Source: Carboxylicivirga caseinilyticus
Lineage (GTDB): Bacteria > Bacteroidota > Bacteroidia > Bacteroidales > Marinilabiliaceae
Direction: 5' to 3'
DNA length: 64,000 bases
Assembly: GCA_025499705.1 (NCBI GenBank)
Contig: JAFMVE010000033.1
Coordinates: 1-64,000 of the forward strand
This document shows, in pieces, positions 55,556 through 64,000 of the stretch. Below the pieces are notes generated by a model. It ran no database searches and was not told where the DNA came from. It was given only the letters and a program-made list of their open reading frames with translations. The position numbers and the translations under genes are program-made. Every line of letters starts with the position of its first letter. The first letter of the stretch is position 1.

Positions 55556-55687
55556 GTGGTTTTAGGTAAAACCTAACGTGCTTTTGGATAAAACCTAGTG
55601 TGGTTTTGGGTAAAACCTAGTGTGGTTTTGGGTGAAACGTAACGTGGTTTTCAGTAAAACCTAACGTGGTTTTGATGCAAGTCTTAA
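55556..55687. repeat. Tandem array of 22-bp units
   Basis: Five clear copies and a decayed sixth, at 55556, 55578, 55600, 55622, 55644 and 55666, all 22 bases long. The unit is GTGGTTTTGGGTAAAACCTA followed by two variable bases, with an internal GGTTTT-N4-AAAACC inverted repeat in most copies. It lies in the 809-base gap between mntA and the next gene, which shows no convincing gene. Confidence 0.85.
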
Positions 55688-55963
55688 GGCTTACTAAAGG
55701 TGGTAATTGTAATGGTGTTTATAATGCCTTGGTCAGAACGGTATTTAACCCTTACTTAGCCTGGTCTGAGACTTCAATTATCCCTGTTGTGAACATTTTC
55801 TCAACTTCAGAGAAGCAGAATATTTAAAGAAAATTATCTGGTTGCAATTTCATATTAAAAATCAGTAATTTAGTAAATAGCTGGTTAAGGTTATTACAAG
55901 GGTACATTACTTCAGCCTTCCACTAAATATCAACATAACTATTAACTAAAAAAAACTCAAACG

Positions 55964-56248
55964 ATGAAGAAACAATATTGGATAATTCTTACAGTTATTG
56001 GTATTACTTTGATTTTAACCTCCTGTTTACCCGGCGGAGGAAACTATTCCCCCGATAGTCCGGCAGGTTTTTTTACCGGCATATGGCATGGCTGGATTGC
56101 ACCCTTTTCATTGATCATGGGACTCTTTAATTCGTCCATCACCATTTACGAATCGTTTAACACGGGCTGGTGGTACGATTTTGGTTTTTACATGGCCATT
56201 ATTGCCGGGTTTGGAGGCTTACAACTGGTTCGTAAAAAGAGGAGTTAG
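55964..56248 (+). CDS. Small conserved membrane lipoprotein of unknown function
   Basis: 94 residues. Lipobox ILTSC (Cys at about 21), then a widespread motif SPAGFFTGIWHGWIAPFSLIMGLF, a short Asn/Tyr-rich link and a second helix (YDFGFYMAIIAGFGGLQL) ending in KKR. Similar small proteins occur singly in many bacteria, with no known function. An Arg/Lys-rich C-terminus suggests it stays in the inner membrane. Confidence 0.72.
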   Translation: MKKQYWIILTVIGITLILTSCLPGGGNYSPDSPAGFFTGIWHGWIAPFSLIMGLFNSSITIYESFNTGWWYDFGFYMAIIAGFGGLQLVRKKRS

Positions 56249-56254
56249 TAGTTA

Positions 56255-56293
56255 TCACCTAAAATCCACAAGGATTTCTTATTGGTGCTTTTT
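56255..56293 (+). terminator. Terminator after the small membrane lipoprotein gene
   Basis: CACC pairs with GGTG and AAATCC with GGATTT in a two-part stem, then CTTTTT. Confidence 0.6.
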
Positions 56294-56514
56294 GCGCAAA
56301 AGGATTAAGCTTTTTAAAATCTAGCATTTTAGAAAGTAATTCTGTCTTTGCGTTCTTAGCGAGATAAATAAAATTTATTGATGTTTCCTTGTTTTATTAA
56401 AGGGTTAAAATCAGAATCATCTGCAAGAAGACTCAGGAATACAATCTGAATATCGATCAATTACGTTCACTTTACTTCCAGGCTCTATATTTAATTTTTT
56501 AGATATAATTACTT

Positions 56515-56680
56515 TTTTTGCCTCAAGCCGGCGGGCTTTTACTTTTTTTCTTCAGTCAAAAAAAGTAAACAAAAAAAGACCGCGGCTGCATTAGCGATGA
56601 TAATTTACTATTGTAGCTCTTAAGTGCGGCCGGGTGATCTCCGAGGCAAGCTCGGAGCTTCCCGGTCTTACTAAAGACCT
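56515..56680. repeat. Palindromic GC-rich intergenic repeat
   Basis: A perfect 12-bp inverted repeat TTTACTTTTTTT/AAAAAAAGTAAA (56538-56569) is followed by a GC-rich stem CCGGG...CTCCGAG/CTCGGAG...CCCGG (56630-56665). GC content here is far above the surroundings. It looks like a genome-dispersed repeat. The rest of the 503-base gap between the small lipoprotein and the aldo/keto reductase shows no gene. Confidence 0.6.
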
Positions 56681-56751
56681 ATTACTATTAAAAAATCATC
56701 CCTACTGAGGCCGAAAAATCATAAGACAGGTAACATGTATTTATTGCATAT

Positions 56752-57705
56752 TTATTCATCCCAAAGATTTTGAACGGTATAAGGTCCACCCGGAACTTCC
56801 CAGAACGAACCGTCGATAAAACGGCGGTTCTTATTAATGCCTTTAATAAGGGCCATATCTTCATCGGATAGTTCAATGTTGACCGATTCCAGGTTTTGTT
56901 TCAACCGATCAGGGTTGACAGATTTTGGGATTACTGAAATGCCTCTTTGCCTGATCCATGCCAGAATAATCTGAGCAACTGATAACCCTTTTTTACCGGC
57001 CAGTTCATTTAGAATAGGATCTTCAAACAATACAGGTTCATCTTTCCCTTTCATGCCGGCAGGCCTGTCTGATGAACCTAACGGAGCATAAGCAGTTAGA
57101 TAAACGTTATTGGCATTACAGAACTCCAGCATGGCATCCTGTTGGAAATATGGATTGATCTCAACCTGGTTTACAGCGGGTTTAATGGTTGAATTTGATA
57201 TTAAATCTTCCAGCTTTTTGATGCTGAAATTACTAACCCCAATGTTTCGGGTTAATCCTTGCTCTACAGCAGACTCCATACCTTGCCAGGTTTCTGATAT
57301 TGGCATTTCTTCCAATGACAAATAATGTTCAGCCCGCATGGCTGAAAATACCTGTGGTTTAAAAGGAATGGGCCAGTGAATAAGATACAGGTCGAGGTAA
57401 TCGAGCTGAAGATCGCTTAAAGTCTTTTTTAAAGCCGGTATAACTGCATCTTTCGCATGACTGTTATTCCACAACTTAGAGGTTATCCAAAGGTCTTCGC
57501 GTTTTACAATGCCTTCTTCAATACACTCCTTAATGGCATTTCCAATCTCTTTTTCATTCATATAAATCGCAGCGCAATCGATATGACGATAACCTGTTTT
57601 GATGGCTTCTTTTACAGCGGTATAAACTTCGCCTTTTTTTGATTTCCAGGTTCCTAAACCCAGGATGGGCATCTGATCGTTATTGTGGAATGTTAGTTTT
57701 TGCAT
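56752..57705 (-). CDS. Aldo/keto reductase
   Basis: 317 residues. A TIM-barrel NAD(P)H oxidoreductase, similar to aldose reductase-type enzymes. The catalytic tetrad is visible: Asp in RHIDCAAIYMNE with Tyr in the same motif, Lys in WITSKLWN, and His in YLIHWPIP. NADP-binding residues lie in VIPKSVNPDRLKQN. It reduces aldehydes or ketones in the cytoplasm; the substrate is open. A stand-alone gene. Confidence 0.92.
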   Translation of the reverse strand: MQKLTFHNNDQMPILGLGTWKSKKGEVYTAVKEAIKTGYRHIDCAAIYMNEKEIGNAIKECIEEGIVKREDLWITSKLWNNSHAKDAVIPALKKTLSDLQLDYLDLYLIHWPIPFKPQVFSAMRAEHYLSLEEMPISETWQGMESAVEQGLTRNIGVSNFSIKKLEDLISNSTIKPAVNQVEINPYFQQDAMLEFCNANNVYLTAYAPLGSSDRPAGMKGKDEPVLFEDPILNELAGKKGLSVAQIILAWIRQRGISVIPKSVNPDRLKQNLESVNIELSDEDMALIKGINKNRRFIDGSFWEVPGGPYTVQNLWDE

Positions 57706-57747
57706 GATGTTCGAATGTAAAGTTTGATAAGTTATGCAATAATTGTA

Positions 57748-58362
57748 TTACAATTGATTGCCATCAAAGTTTAAATTAAGTCCCAATGAAAACAAAAACA
57801 TGGTTGTGCTATGACTTAATTCATGACTTACTCCAATTGAAAAGACAGGTGTTGCAATACTTTTGGAAAAAAATGCCTGGCTCACCGATGCACTAATGGC
57901 AGGTATTAACTCGTCTGGTGGGGTTATCAATAAATACTCCTGATCTTTAAATGAGAAATTTAAAATATTGACTCCTAAATCCAATGAAGTTGGAGTACCC
58001 GATTGGGCTCTTAAAAGTTTGGAAGCGGACATTCCAAAGCCCCAAATTGTTACCAGCCTTGAACTGGTATACGAAAGGGATGCACCTCCTCTGGTAAAGT
58101 TATTTTCTTCTTTGTGTGCGGATAAATATCCAAGGCTGAACATTGGTTTTGTTTCATCGTCGAGTTGTGCAGATGCCAGAGAAAGGGTGATGCCCGGTTG
58201 CAAAACCAACCCCATACCTACTGAATTTGCAGTGGTGCCATTAGACACAGATCCTCCGTAAAACATTGAAAATCCACCCTTATTTCTGAAGAATTGTTCC
58301 TGGGCTGTAAGGCCAAATAATGATAATGCAAGGAATAAAATGGTTAGGTTAACTTTTTTCAT
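57748..58362 (-). CDS. Hypothetical outer-membrane barrel protein
   Basis: 204 residues from the ATG. A signal peptide (cleavage near LTAQEQ) is followed by about 180 residues of alternating beta-strands with many Ser/Gly turns, ending FSLGLNLNFDG. It fits a small 8-10 stranded barrel. The family is not recognised. The promoter entry just upstream fixes the start, since the TTG at 58386 lies inside it. Confidence 0.7.
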   Translation of the reverse strand: MKKVNLTILFLALSLFGLTAQEQFFRNKGGFSMFYGGSVSNGTTANSVGMGLVLQPGITLSLASAQLDDETKPMFSLGYLSAHKEENNFTRGGASLSYTSSRLVTIWGFGMSASKLLRAQSGTPTSLDLGVNILNFSFKDQEYLLITPPDELIPAISASVSQAFFSKSIATPVFSIGVSHELSHSTTMFLFSLGLNLNFDGNQL

Positions 58363-58383
58363 AGCCTGTTTATTCAATTTTTT

Positions 58384-58391
58384 CAAAGATA
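58384..58391 (-). promoter_or_regulatory. -7 promoter box of the barrel protein gene
   Basis: TATCTTTG on the minus strand, an exact TAnnTTTG match 22 bases before the ATG at 58362. Confidence 0.5.
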
Positions 58392-58474
58392 TCCATTCCG
58401 ATTAGTAAAAGAAGGCTTATGATTACAAAAGCTGCATTTTTCTGTCTCTTTTTTCATATCAAATATTTATATTT

Positions 58475-58939
58475 ATGTCCATTAACACCACGACTATGAA
58501 AGAGAAACAGAAATACGCGATACAAGGATTCTATAGTGGAAAAAATTGTGCCCAATCGGTCATTGCAGCCTATGCCAACGAATTTGGAATGGAAACTGAT
58601 CAGGCACTTAAAATTGGAGGTACCTTTGGTGGTGGTATGGGGCGTTTGCAACAAACTTGTGGTGCTGTAACCGGTTCGTATATGTTAATTGCTTTATATA
58701 ATGCAGAAAAGCTGGAAGATGAAGCAGAGATTAAAAACAGTAATAACCGGATGGTGCAGGATTTTAATAAGCGATTTGTTCGGATCAATGGGTCGGATCA
58801 ATGTGCTGACCTGGTAAAAGTTGATTTGAAAACTGATGAAGGACAGGAGATTTTCAACAGAGATGAGTTAAAAGATAAGATCTGTTCGAAATGTATCAAC
58901 TCGGCCATTGAAATACTGGAAAGTATTTTAATCAATTAA
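58475..58939 (+). CDS. C_GCAxxG_C_C family putative redox protein
   Basis: 154 residues; an ATG at codon 8 (58496) is an alternative start. The family signature is spread along the chain: Cys in GKNCAQSV, the GGTFGGGMGRLQQTCGAVTG core (a Leu/Gln variant of the GCAxxG block), Cys in SDQCADL and the final pair ICSKCINSAI. Such proteins are thought to bind a metal or act in thiol redox chemistry. The exact reaction is not known. It lies just upstream of sbcDC with a 72-base gap beyond its own stop. Confidence 0.85.
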   Translation: MSINTTTMKEKQKYAIQGFYSGKNCAQSVIAAYANEFGMETDQALKIGGTFGGGMGRLQQTCGAVTGSYMLIALYNAEKLEDEAEIKNSNNRMVQDFNKRFVRINGSDQCADLVKVDLKTDEGQEIFNRDELKDKICSKCINSAIEILESILIN

Positions 58940-58988
58940 TAAACCTGTTGAAAACCATTCCTGACAGGGTTTAGTTTTATAAGTTAAT

Positions 58989-59021
58989 GTGCGTATTTTT
59001 ACTGATATAATTGATACGCAC
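58989..59021 (+). promoter_or_regulatory. Inverted repeat around the sbcDC promoter
   Basis: GTGCGTAT (58989-58996) and ATACGCAC (59014-59021) are perfect inverted repeats 17 bases apart. They surround a -7-like TATTTTTA (58994-59001) and end 7 bases before the sbcD ATG. The layout suits an operator or a leader hairpin. Confidence 0.5.
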
Positions 59022-59028
59022 ATACAGA

Positions 59029-60231
59029 ATGAAAATATTACATACTTCTGACTGGCATCTGGGTCATCGCCTTCACGAACAATCACAATCAGAAGAGCAG
59101 CAACGTTTTTTACAATGGCTGATTACCTTTATTACCCAACAAAGTATTGACGTACTGCTTGTGTCAGGTGATGTTTTTGATACCGGAACACCTTCTTCTC
59201 AAAGTTTAGCCGTTTATTATAATTTTCTGGTCGATCTTAAGTCAACGGGATGTAAACATGTGTTTATCACTGGTGGTAATCATGATGCACCGGGTACTCT
59301 TAATGCTCCAAAGGAAATACTGAAAGCTTTAGATATTCATGTCATTGGCAAAGCAACAGAAAATGCGGTTGATGAGGTTTTTTGTGTTCAGGTGAAAGGA
59401 GAGCAAATTATACTGGCAGCAGTTCCTTATCTCAGAGACCAGGATATTCGAAGGGCCATTGCAGGTGAAAGCTTCTCCGAAATTGGAGATCGTTATAAAA
59501 GTGCTCTCATCAAACATTACCAGGAGGTAGCTGAAGAATGCATTAAACTGAATGAAGGAAATCATCCGGTTATAGGTATGGGTCATTTGTTTGCCATTGG
59601 AGGAACCACCACCGATAGCGAACAAACCATTTATGTTGGAAATGCCGGAGATATTGGAGCCAGTGATTTTCCGGATATTTTCGATTACATCGCACTGGGG
59701 CATTTACATCGTCATCAGAACATCACCGAAAAGATTGTGTATTCGGGAACGCCATATATCCTTAGTTTTTCTGAAGTAAGTCATCAAAAGAAAGTAGTTA
59801 CGATAGAGGTTGATAAGAATAAGATTTCGGCCATTACAGCACACGATGTCCCTGCATTCAGACAAATAAAGAAGGTTAAAGGTGATTTGCAACAGTGTAT
59901 TTTTCAATTGAAACAATTGGCCGATCACAAAGATGAACTGGAGCCCTGGGTTGAAGTTGTTTTGGATGCTGATGAAAACAATTCAGTATCATTCACTGAC
60001 ATTTATACAGCCATAGAAGGGTTGAAGCTGAAAGTTCTGAAGGTATCATTAAATAAAGAGCAGGAACGATGGAGCCGATTACTGGAGAATTCTCATACCA
60101 AGGATATTAAGGATATTTCTCCCTTGGAGGTTTTTAAATTGAAGTGTGAGGAACAGAATTTTGATATTGAAGCCCATCCTGAAGTGCAGGACGCCTTTTT
60201 TGAAATACTACAGATAGCAAAAAAACAGTAA
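59029..60231 (+). CDS. sbcD: SbcD, nuclease subunit of the SbcCD complex
   Basis: 400 residues from the ATG; a TTG six codons earlier falls inside the upstream inverted repeat. It is the Mre11-like phosphoesterase, a metal-dependent nuclease that cuts DNA hairpins and ends with SbcC. Motifs in order: HTSDWHLG, VSGDVFDTG, TGGNHDAPG, IGMGHLFAI and ALGHLHRHQ, all with conserved metal ligands. The C-terminal capping domain is present (FRQIKKVKGDLQQC). Its last base overlaps the sbcC start. Confidence 0.95.
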   Translation: MKILHTSDWHLGHRLHEQSQSEEQQRFLQWLITFITQQSIDVLLVSGDVFDTGTPSSQSLAVYYNFLVDLKSTGCKHVFITGGNHDAPGTLNAPKEILKALDIHVIGKATENAVDEVFCVQVKGEQIILAAVPYLRDQDIRRAIAGESFSEIGDRYKSALIKHYQEVAEECIKLNEGNHPVIGMGHLFAIGGTTTDSEQTIYVGNAGDIGASDFPDIFDYIALGHLHRHQNITEKIVYSGTPYILSFSEVSHQKKVVTIEVDKNKISAITAHDVPAFRQIKKVKGDLQQCIFQLKQLADHKDELEPWVEVVLDADENNSVSFTDIYTAIEGLKLKVLKVSLNKEQERWSRLLENSHTKDIKDISPLEVFKLKCEEQNFDIEAHPEVQDAFFEILQIAKKQ

Positions 60232-63200
60232 TGCGAATACTTAAGATAGAACTCCAAAATATAAACTCGCTTCGAAGCGATTCACCCATCATCATCGATT
60301 TTGAAAGTCCGCAGTTTCGTGATGTGGGGCTTTTTGCTATTACAGGTCCAACCGGAGCCGGTAAAACCACCTTGCTCGATGCCATTACCATTGCCTTGTA
60401 TCACAGTGTGCCACGCTTTAATCAATCGCATAGTAAAGGCAGTTTGGTGGATGTGATAAGCTATGGTGCCGCTGAAGCAATGTGTCGTGTTACCTTATTG
60501 GCAAAGGAAACCCGTTACGAGAGCTTTTGGGGAATGCGGGTGAGACAAACGAATGGAAAAATACTGGCAACTCCCCAGGAAACCATTCGCTTAAAGAATC
60601 TGGATAATGGAGAGATTATTTATGATAAGAAACGGAACTTTGAGAAAGAAATAGAAAAGATTACCCAGTTAAATTATCAACAGTTTCTGCGTTCTGTGTT
60701 GCTGGCTCAGGGCGAGTTTGCAGCTTTTCTTTCGGCTCCGGCTAAAGATAAAGGAACCTTATTGGAGCAGATAACAGGCGAGGAGATCTATAAACGAATT
60801 GGGGAAGCTTTGATTGGTCGTATCAGTGAGGAAGACAAAAAATTGAAAGAGATTACTTCGCAGATCAATAATGATGATTTACTGACTGAAGAAAAGAGGG
60901 AGGAGCTGAAAGAAGAGCAGGCCTTTCTGCAAAAGCAGCAGACCGAATTAAATAAGGAGATCGAAGAGGTTAACAAGATTCTGGAATGGTATAAACGAAG
61001 CTCTGAACTAATTAAAAGTAAAGAGCAGATTGATCAGAAGCAAAATCAGCTGAAAATAAAAGAGGAAGAAAGTGTTGATGCATTAAGGCTTTTGGATAAG
61101 CATTTAAAAGCTGAGCCATTGAAAGAATATCTTCAGCATTTGGTCAGTCATGAAACATCTGCCGGCAGAATTGAAGAGGAAAAACAAAAGCTGAGTGCGT
61201 CAATTGAAACATTAAGTGAACAGTTAAAGATTTCAGAGAAAGAGAGCACACGATCATATGAGATTTTAAAGAAGCAGGAAGAAGAAAATGCTTTGTGGCA
61301 ACCAAAGCTGGAAGAGGTAGCTGCTTTGGATTCTGATTTAAAAAATCATCGTGAAAACCTAAAACAAAAACAAAAGGCAAAGGATGAGTTAACAAACACT
61401 TCAAAAAGTAACGAACAAAAGCTTCTGGTATCGAAACAACAGTTGAACCAAACAGAACATAAGCTTCAAAACCTTGGTACTTACCTGAAGGAAAATAGTC
61501 ATGTTCAGCTAATCGATCAGAATCTGTCAGAATGGTCTGGTGAGTTACAAAAGAGACGTTCGATACATGAGGGTATTCAAAAGTTAACTGTTGATTCACA
61601 GAGAATACAGAAAGAAAACGAGAACTTAAATCAACTTTCAATAAAGCTACAGCCTCAGATAGACAATATTCAGCAAAAAATTGAGTCGGCTGAAAAGGAG
61701 CTGGCAATTTTTCTAAATGAATTAAAGGGTAAATCGTTAGATGCCATTCTGGCAAAGCAAGAACAGCTGATCAAAGAAAGAGATCAGTTAAGAGATTTAC
61801 ATGAACAATCGTCCAATTATAAGAAAGAGAAAGCTAAAGAAAAGGAGACAATCGAAAAATTAGCAGAGGTTACTAAATTGATTGACCAGGTAAAGGAGAA
61901 GCTCAATATCAATAAAGAAGAACAAAACCGAATTCAACAGTTGCTTATAGATGCAGAACGAATTGTGGAGTTGGAACTGGCTGTTAAGAATTATGAAGAA
62001 GATAGGAAGAAATTAAAAGAAGGAGAACCTTGTCCTTTATGCGGATCTTTAGACCATCCGCTGGTAAATGAATATTCAGATGCAAGGTTAAGTGAATCGC
62101 AGAAGACTTTAGTGGAAAGGCGGAATCTGGAAAAGCAGTTGCTTGAACAGGAAAAAGAATTAAATAGCCGGATGGCAAAATATGTTGCACAAAAAGAGCA
62201 ATTGGATCATTTGCTGAAGGAATCATCGACTAACATTCAGACATCTATTGACAGGTTTAAGCAAATAGATCAGCCTTACGATATTAATAACCTGAATTCC
62301 ATTGTTGACCGTGGAAAAGCTATCAATGTTGAATTGGAAAAGCTGAACGAAGAAATGACCGTTTATCAGAAGGTACAGAAGGATAAGGATAAAAATGAAG
62401 AGCTGATTAAGAGTTTGACAAAGGACTTAAATAGCAGTAAAGAGCAGTTTATTAAATACCGGGAGCAGCAAAAATCGTTGGTCGGTCAGTTGGAACAAAA
62501 CAGAAATGATTCACAACGTTTGAAGGATGAATTAAGCATTGTTGAAAAGAGCTTATCTGAGGATTTATTGAAAGTTCACCTGAACCTGCCTCTGCCTCAG
62601 GATACAGAAGACTTTTTAATTCAGATGAAGAGTTCTGTCAAGCAATACAGAGAAAAAGACAATTTAAAGAAAGAGCTGCAGGTGAATTCTGAGAAGCTTG
62701 TGGTTGAAATGAATCATCTGCAAAAACAGAATTCTCAGCTGCATGAAGAGTTGAATATATTAGTTTCAGAATTGGAAGCGGTTAATAACTTAATTAAGAC
62801 AGTATCACAACGAAGGGAATCGATAATACCAGCAGAAATATCTACAGAGGTAAAGAGAAAGGAGCTTGCCAGTATTTTAGATCAAAAAAGAACGGTATTT
62901 GAAAGCCTAAAAGCTAAAGTTGATCAGTTGTCAAAGCAATTAAGCTCTGAAGAGAATTTACTGAAGAAAGCCATGCTGGATATAGAAAGGGAGGCAAAGC
63001 AAACGGGAGAATGGACAGCTAAACTAAACGAAGCCCTTAAGGAAACAGACTTTAGCAAGCGTGAAGATGTTGAAAAGGCATTATTATCATCAGATAAGAA
63101 GGCAGAGCTTCAGAATCTTCAAAAAGCAATTGAAAATGAGAAGATGCAACTGCAGGCTTTAAGTCAAAAAGTTGAAGAGGAAAGTAAGTTGCTTGAACAG

Positions 63201-63890
63201 GAAAAGACCTTTGAAGACTCTTTTGATGAAGTAACGAAAAGCAAGACCGACCTGGTTGAAGCAAAAGATAAAGGCATTGGACGTTTGGGCGAGATCAGGC
63301 AGCGCTTTGAAGTGGATCAACAGATTGTTGATCGAAATAAACAAGTGGTTGAAAAGATTAAGGAACAGGAGAAGGTAGTTAAAAAATATCGCGATCTTAA
63401 TCAGTTGCTGGGAGGATCAAAACACGCATTTAATACTTATGTGCAAAGACTTACCCTTCAGAATTTGATTCACCTGGCCAACCGTCATCTGTATGAGTTG
63501 AACCGACGATATTCATTAAAATTGCCTGAATCATACAAAAGCGGAGAGGAACTTAATTTTGTCTTGGTCGACCATTACCAAACCGAAGAAACCCGCCTGG
63601 TTGATACTTCGAGTGGAGGTGAGAAATTTATTATCAGTTTGTCGCTGGCCCTGGGATTGTCAGATCTGGCAAGCCGCAATGTAACAATCGGGTCATTATT
63701 TATCGATGAAGGCTTTGGTACCTTAGACAATACAACGCTGGAGACGGTGATTGCTACTCTGTCAACCTTACAATCCAAAGGAAAGATGATTGGTATCATC
63801 TCGCATGTTGAAAACCTTAAAGAGAGAATTTCAACACAAATACAGGTTCATAAAAAGCAAAATGGTATTAGCGAGGTTGTTATTGTTTAG
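60231..63890 (+). CDS. sbcC: SbcC, SMC-like ATPase subunit of the SbcCD nuclease
   Basis: 1219 residues, longer than E. coli SbcC (about 1050). The Rad50-type layout is complete: Walker A GPTGAGKTT at residues 39-47, long coiled coils, the zinc hook PCPLCGSLDHP at about 600, the returning coiled coil, the signature DTSSGGEKFIISLSLALGLSD, and Walker B SLFIDEGFGTLD. The start ATG overlaps the sbcD stop (TAATG), so the two are translationally coupled. The complex removes hairpins and protein-blocked ends during replication. Confidence 0.96.
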   Translation: MRILKIELQNINSLRSDSPIIIDFESPQFRDVGLFAITGPTGAGKTTLLDAITIALYHSVPRFNQSHSKGSLVDVISYGAAEAMCRVTLLAKETRYESFWGMRVRQTNGKILATPQETIRLKNLDNGEIIYDKKRNFEKEIEKITQLNYQQFLRSVLLAQGEFAAFLSAPAKDKGTLLEQITGEEIYKRIGEALIGRISEEDKKLKEITSQINNDDLLTEEKREELKEEQAFLQKQQTELNKEIEEVNKILEWYKRSSELIKSKEQIDQKQNQLKIKEEESVDALRLLDKHLKAEPLKEYLQHLVSHETSAGRIEEEKQKLSASIETLSEQLKISEKESTRSYEILKKQEEENALWQPKLEEVAALDSDLKNHRENLKQKQKAKDELTNTSKSNEQKLLVSKQQLNQTEHKLQNLGTYLKENSHVQLIDQNLSEWSGELQKRRSIHEGIQKLTVDSQRIQKENENLNQLSIKLQPQIDNIQQKIESAEKELAIFLNELKGKSLDAILAKQEQLIKERDQLRDLHEQSSNYKKEKAKEKETIEKLAEVTKLIDQVKEKLNINKEEQNRIQQLLIDAERIVELELAVKNYEEDRKKLKEGEPCPLCGSLDHPLVNEYSDARLSESQKTLVERRNLEKQLLEQEKELNSRMAKYVAQKEQLDHLLKESSTNIQTSIDRFKQIDQPYDINNLNSIVDRGKAINVELEKLNEEMTVYQKVQKDKDKNEELIKSLTKDLNSSKEQFIKYREQQKSLVGQLEQNRNDSQRLKDELSIVEKSLSEDLLKVHLNLPLPQDTEDFLIQMKSSVKQYREKDNLKKELQVNSEKLVVEMNHLQKQNSQLHEELNILVSELEAVNNLIKTVSQRRESIIPAEISTEVKRKELASILDQKRTVFESLKAKVDQLSKQLSSEENLLKKAMLDIEREAKQTGEWTAKLNEALKETDFSKREDVEKALLSSDKKAELQNLQKAIENEKMQLQALSQKVEEESKLLEQEKTFEDSFDEVTKSKTDLVEAKDKGIGRLGEIRQRFEVDQQIVDRNKQVVEKIKEQEKVVKKYRDLNQLLGGSKHAFNTYVQRLTLQNLIHLANRHLYELNRRYSLKLPESYKSGEELNFVLVDHYQTEETRLVDTSSGGEKFIISLSLALGLSDLASRNVTIGSLFIDEGFGTLDNTTLETVIATLSTLQSKGKMIGIISHVENLKERISTQIQVHKKQNGISEVVIV

Positions 63891-63960
63891 ATTGTCCTTC
63901 ATATCCGGGAACAGTCTCTTTATAACCGATTCTGACTTTTTAAAAGCATAGATAAAAAAG

Positions 63961-63977
63961 GAGGGTGTCCAAAAAGT
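63961..63977. mobile_element. Possible insertion-sequence end
   Basis: GAGGGTGTCCAAAAAGT resembles the terminal repeats of IS1182-like elements in Bacteroidota. Only 40 bases of the possible element are in the window, and no transposase can be read. This is a weak call based on remembered end sequences. Confidence 0.3.
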
Positions 63978-64000
63978 GATTCTGCAAATAAGGAATCTTT

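Noticed and set aside
55556-55687. CRISPR array
   Set aside because: The units are contiguous with no spacers, and there are no cas genes.
55675-55826. 48-residue reading frame after the 22-bp repeats
   Set aside because: It begins inside the last repeat, has no ribosome site or promoter, and shows no recognisable domain.
1-64000. tRNA or rRNA genes
   Set aside because: Inspection of the gaps showed no cloverleaf or conserved rRNA stretches; a covariance-model search was not possible here.

Overview
The window looks like chromosomal DNA from a marine-type member of the Bacteroidota, most likely a Bacteroidales/Marinilabiliales relative. That placement is an inference. It rests on AT-rich DNA, weak Shine-Dalgarno sequences, Bacteroidota-type promoters (TTG or TTTG, about 19 bases, then TAnnTTTG), a type IX secretion tail on the first protein, a TonB-dependent receptor with a carboxypeptidase-like N-terminal domain, many lipoproteins, and a heterodimeric methylmalonyl-CoA mutase.

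Layout. 0-1.9 kb: a secreted glycosidase-like protein that has lost its 5' end. 1.9-4.4 kb: larE-larB with a lipoprotein gene. 4.6-11.2 kb: a TetR-controlled RND efflux operon with a candidate operator. 11.3-14 kb: an outer-membrane barrel protein, a ROK sugar kinase and a small DMT-type membrane protein. 14.1-18.7 kb: mutA-mutB, interrupted by a small S23-type four-helix-bundle gene flanked by imperfect inverted repeats. 18.7-22.1 kb: a chemoreceptor with a periplasmic haem motif beside a three-gene cytochrome c/DUF5777 group. 22.3-29.5 kb: an apparent sugar-oxidation operon (two-domain DUF1080 protein, two Tat-exported Gfo/Idh/MocA oxidoreductases, an ApbE-like protein, a small membrane protein), divergent from a ToxR-like membrane-bound regulator with a repeat-rich control region. 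29.7-35.2 kb: an MFS exporter, a degenerate CPBP-family protein, a barrel gene broken by an in-frame TGA, a small membrane protein and a CocE-type hydrolase. 35.3-39.4 kb: gpsA, lysS with two leader hairpins, a HAD phosphatase and a SPOR lipoprotein. 39.5-49.8 kb: a PhoR/PhoB-like two-component system divergent from a PiT-PhoU fusion transporter, then a TonB-dependent receptor, a tandemly duplicated beta-helix lipoprotein and a DUF4395 protein. 49.8-56.7 kb: an accessory stretch of small orphan genes, a HepT/MntA toxin-antitoxin pair, an attC-like inverted repeat, a 22-bp tandem repeat array and palindromic intergenic repeats. 56.7-64 kb: an aldo/keto reductase, a barrel protein, a C_GCAxxG_C_C protein and sbcDC, then a possible insertion-sequence end at the right edge.

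Three assemblies are the best candidates for under-described biology. The first is the DUF1080/Gfo-Idh/ApbE operon with its membrane-bound regulator, probably a 3-keto-sugar route for attacking glycosides. The second is the receptor/duplicated beta-helix lipoprotein pair next to phosphate genes, where an 18-bp motif recurs in both upstream regions. The third is the haem-motif chemoreceptor beside a small cytochrome set, a possible redox-taxis unit. Most starts were moved downstream from the longest reading frame to an ATG; in several cases the upstream alternative falls inside or upstream of a recognisable promoter.
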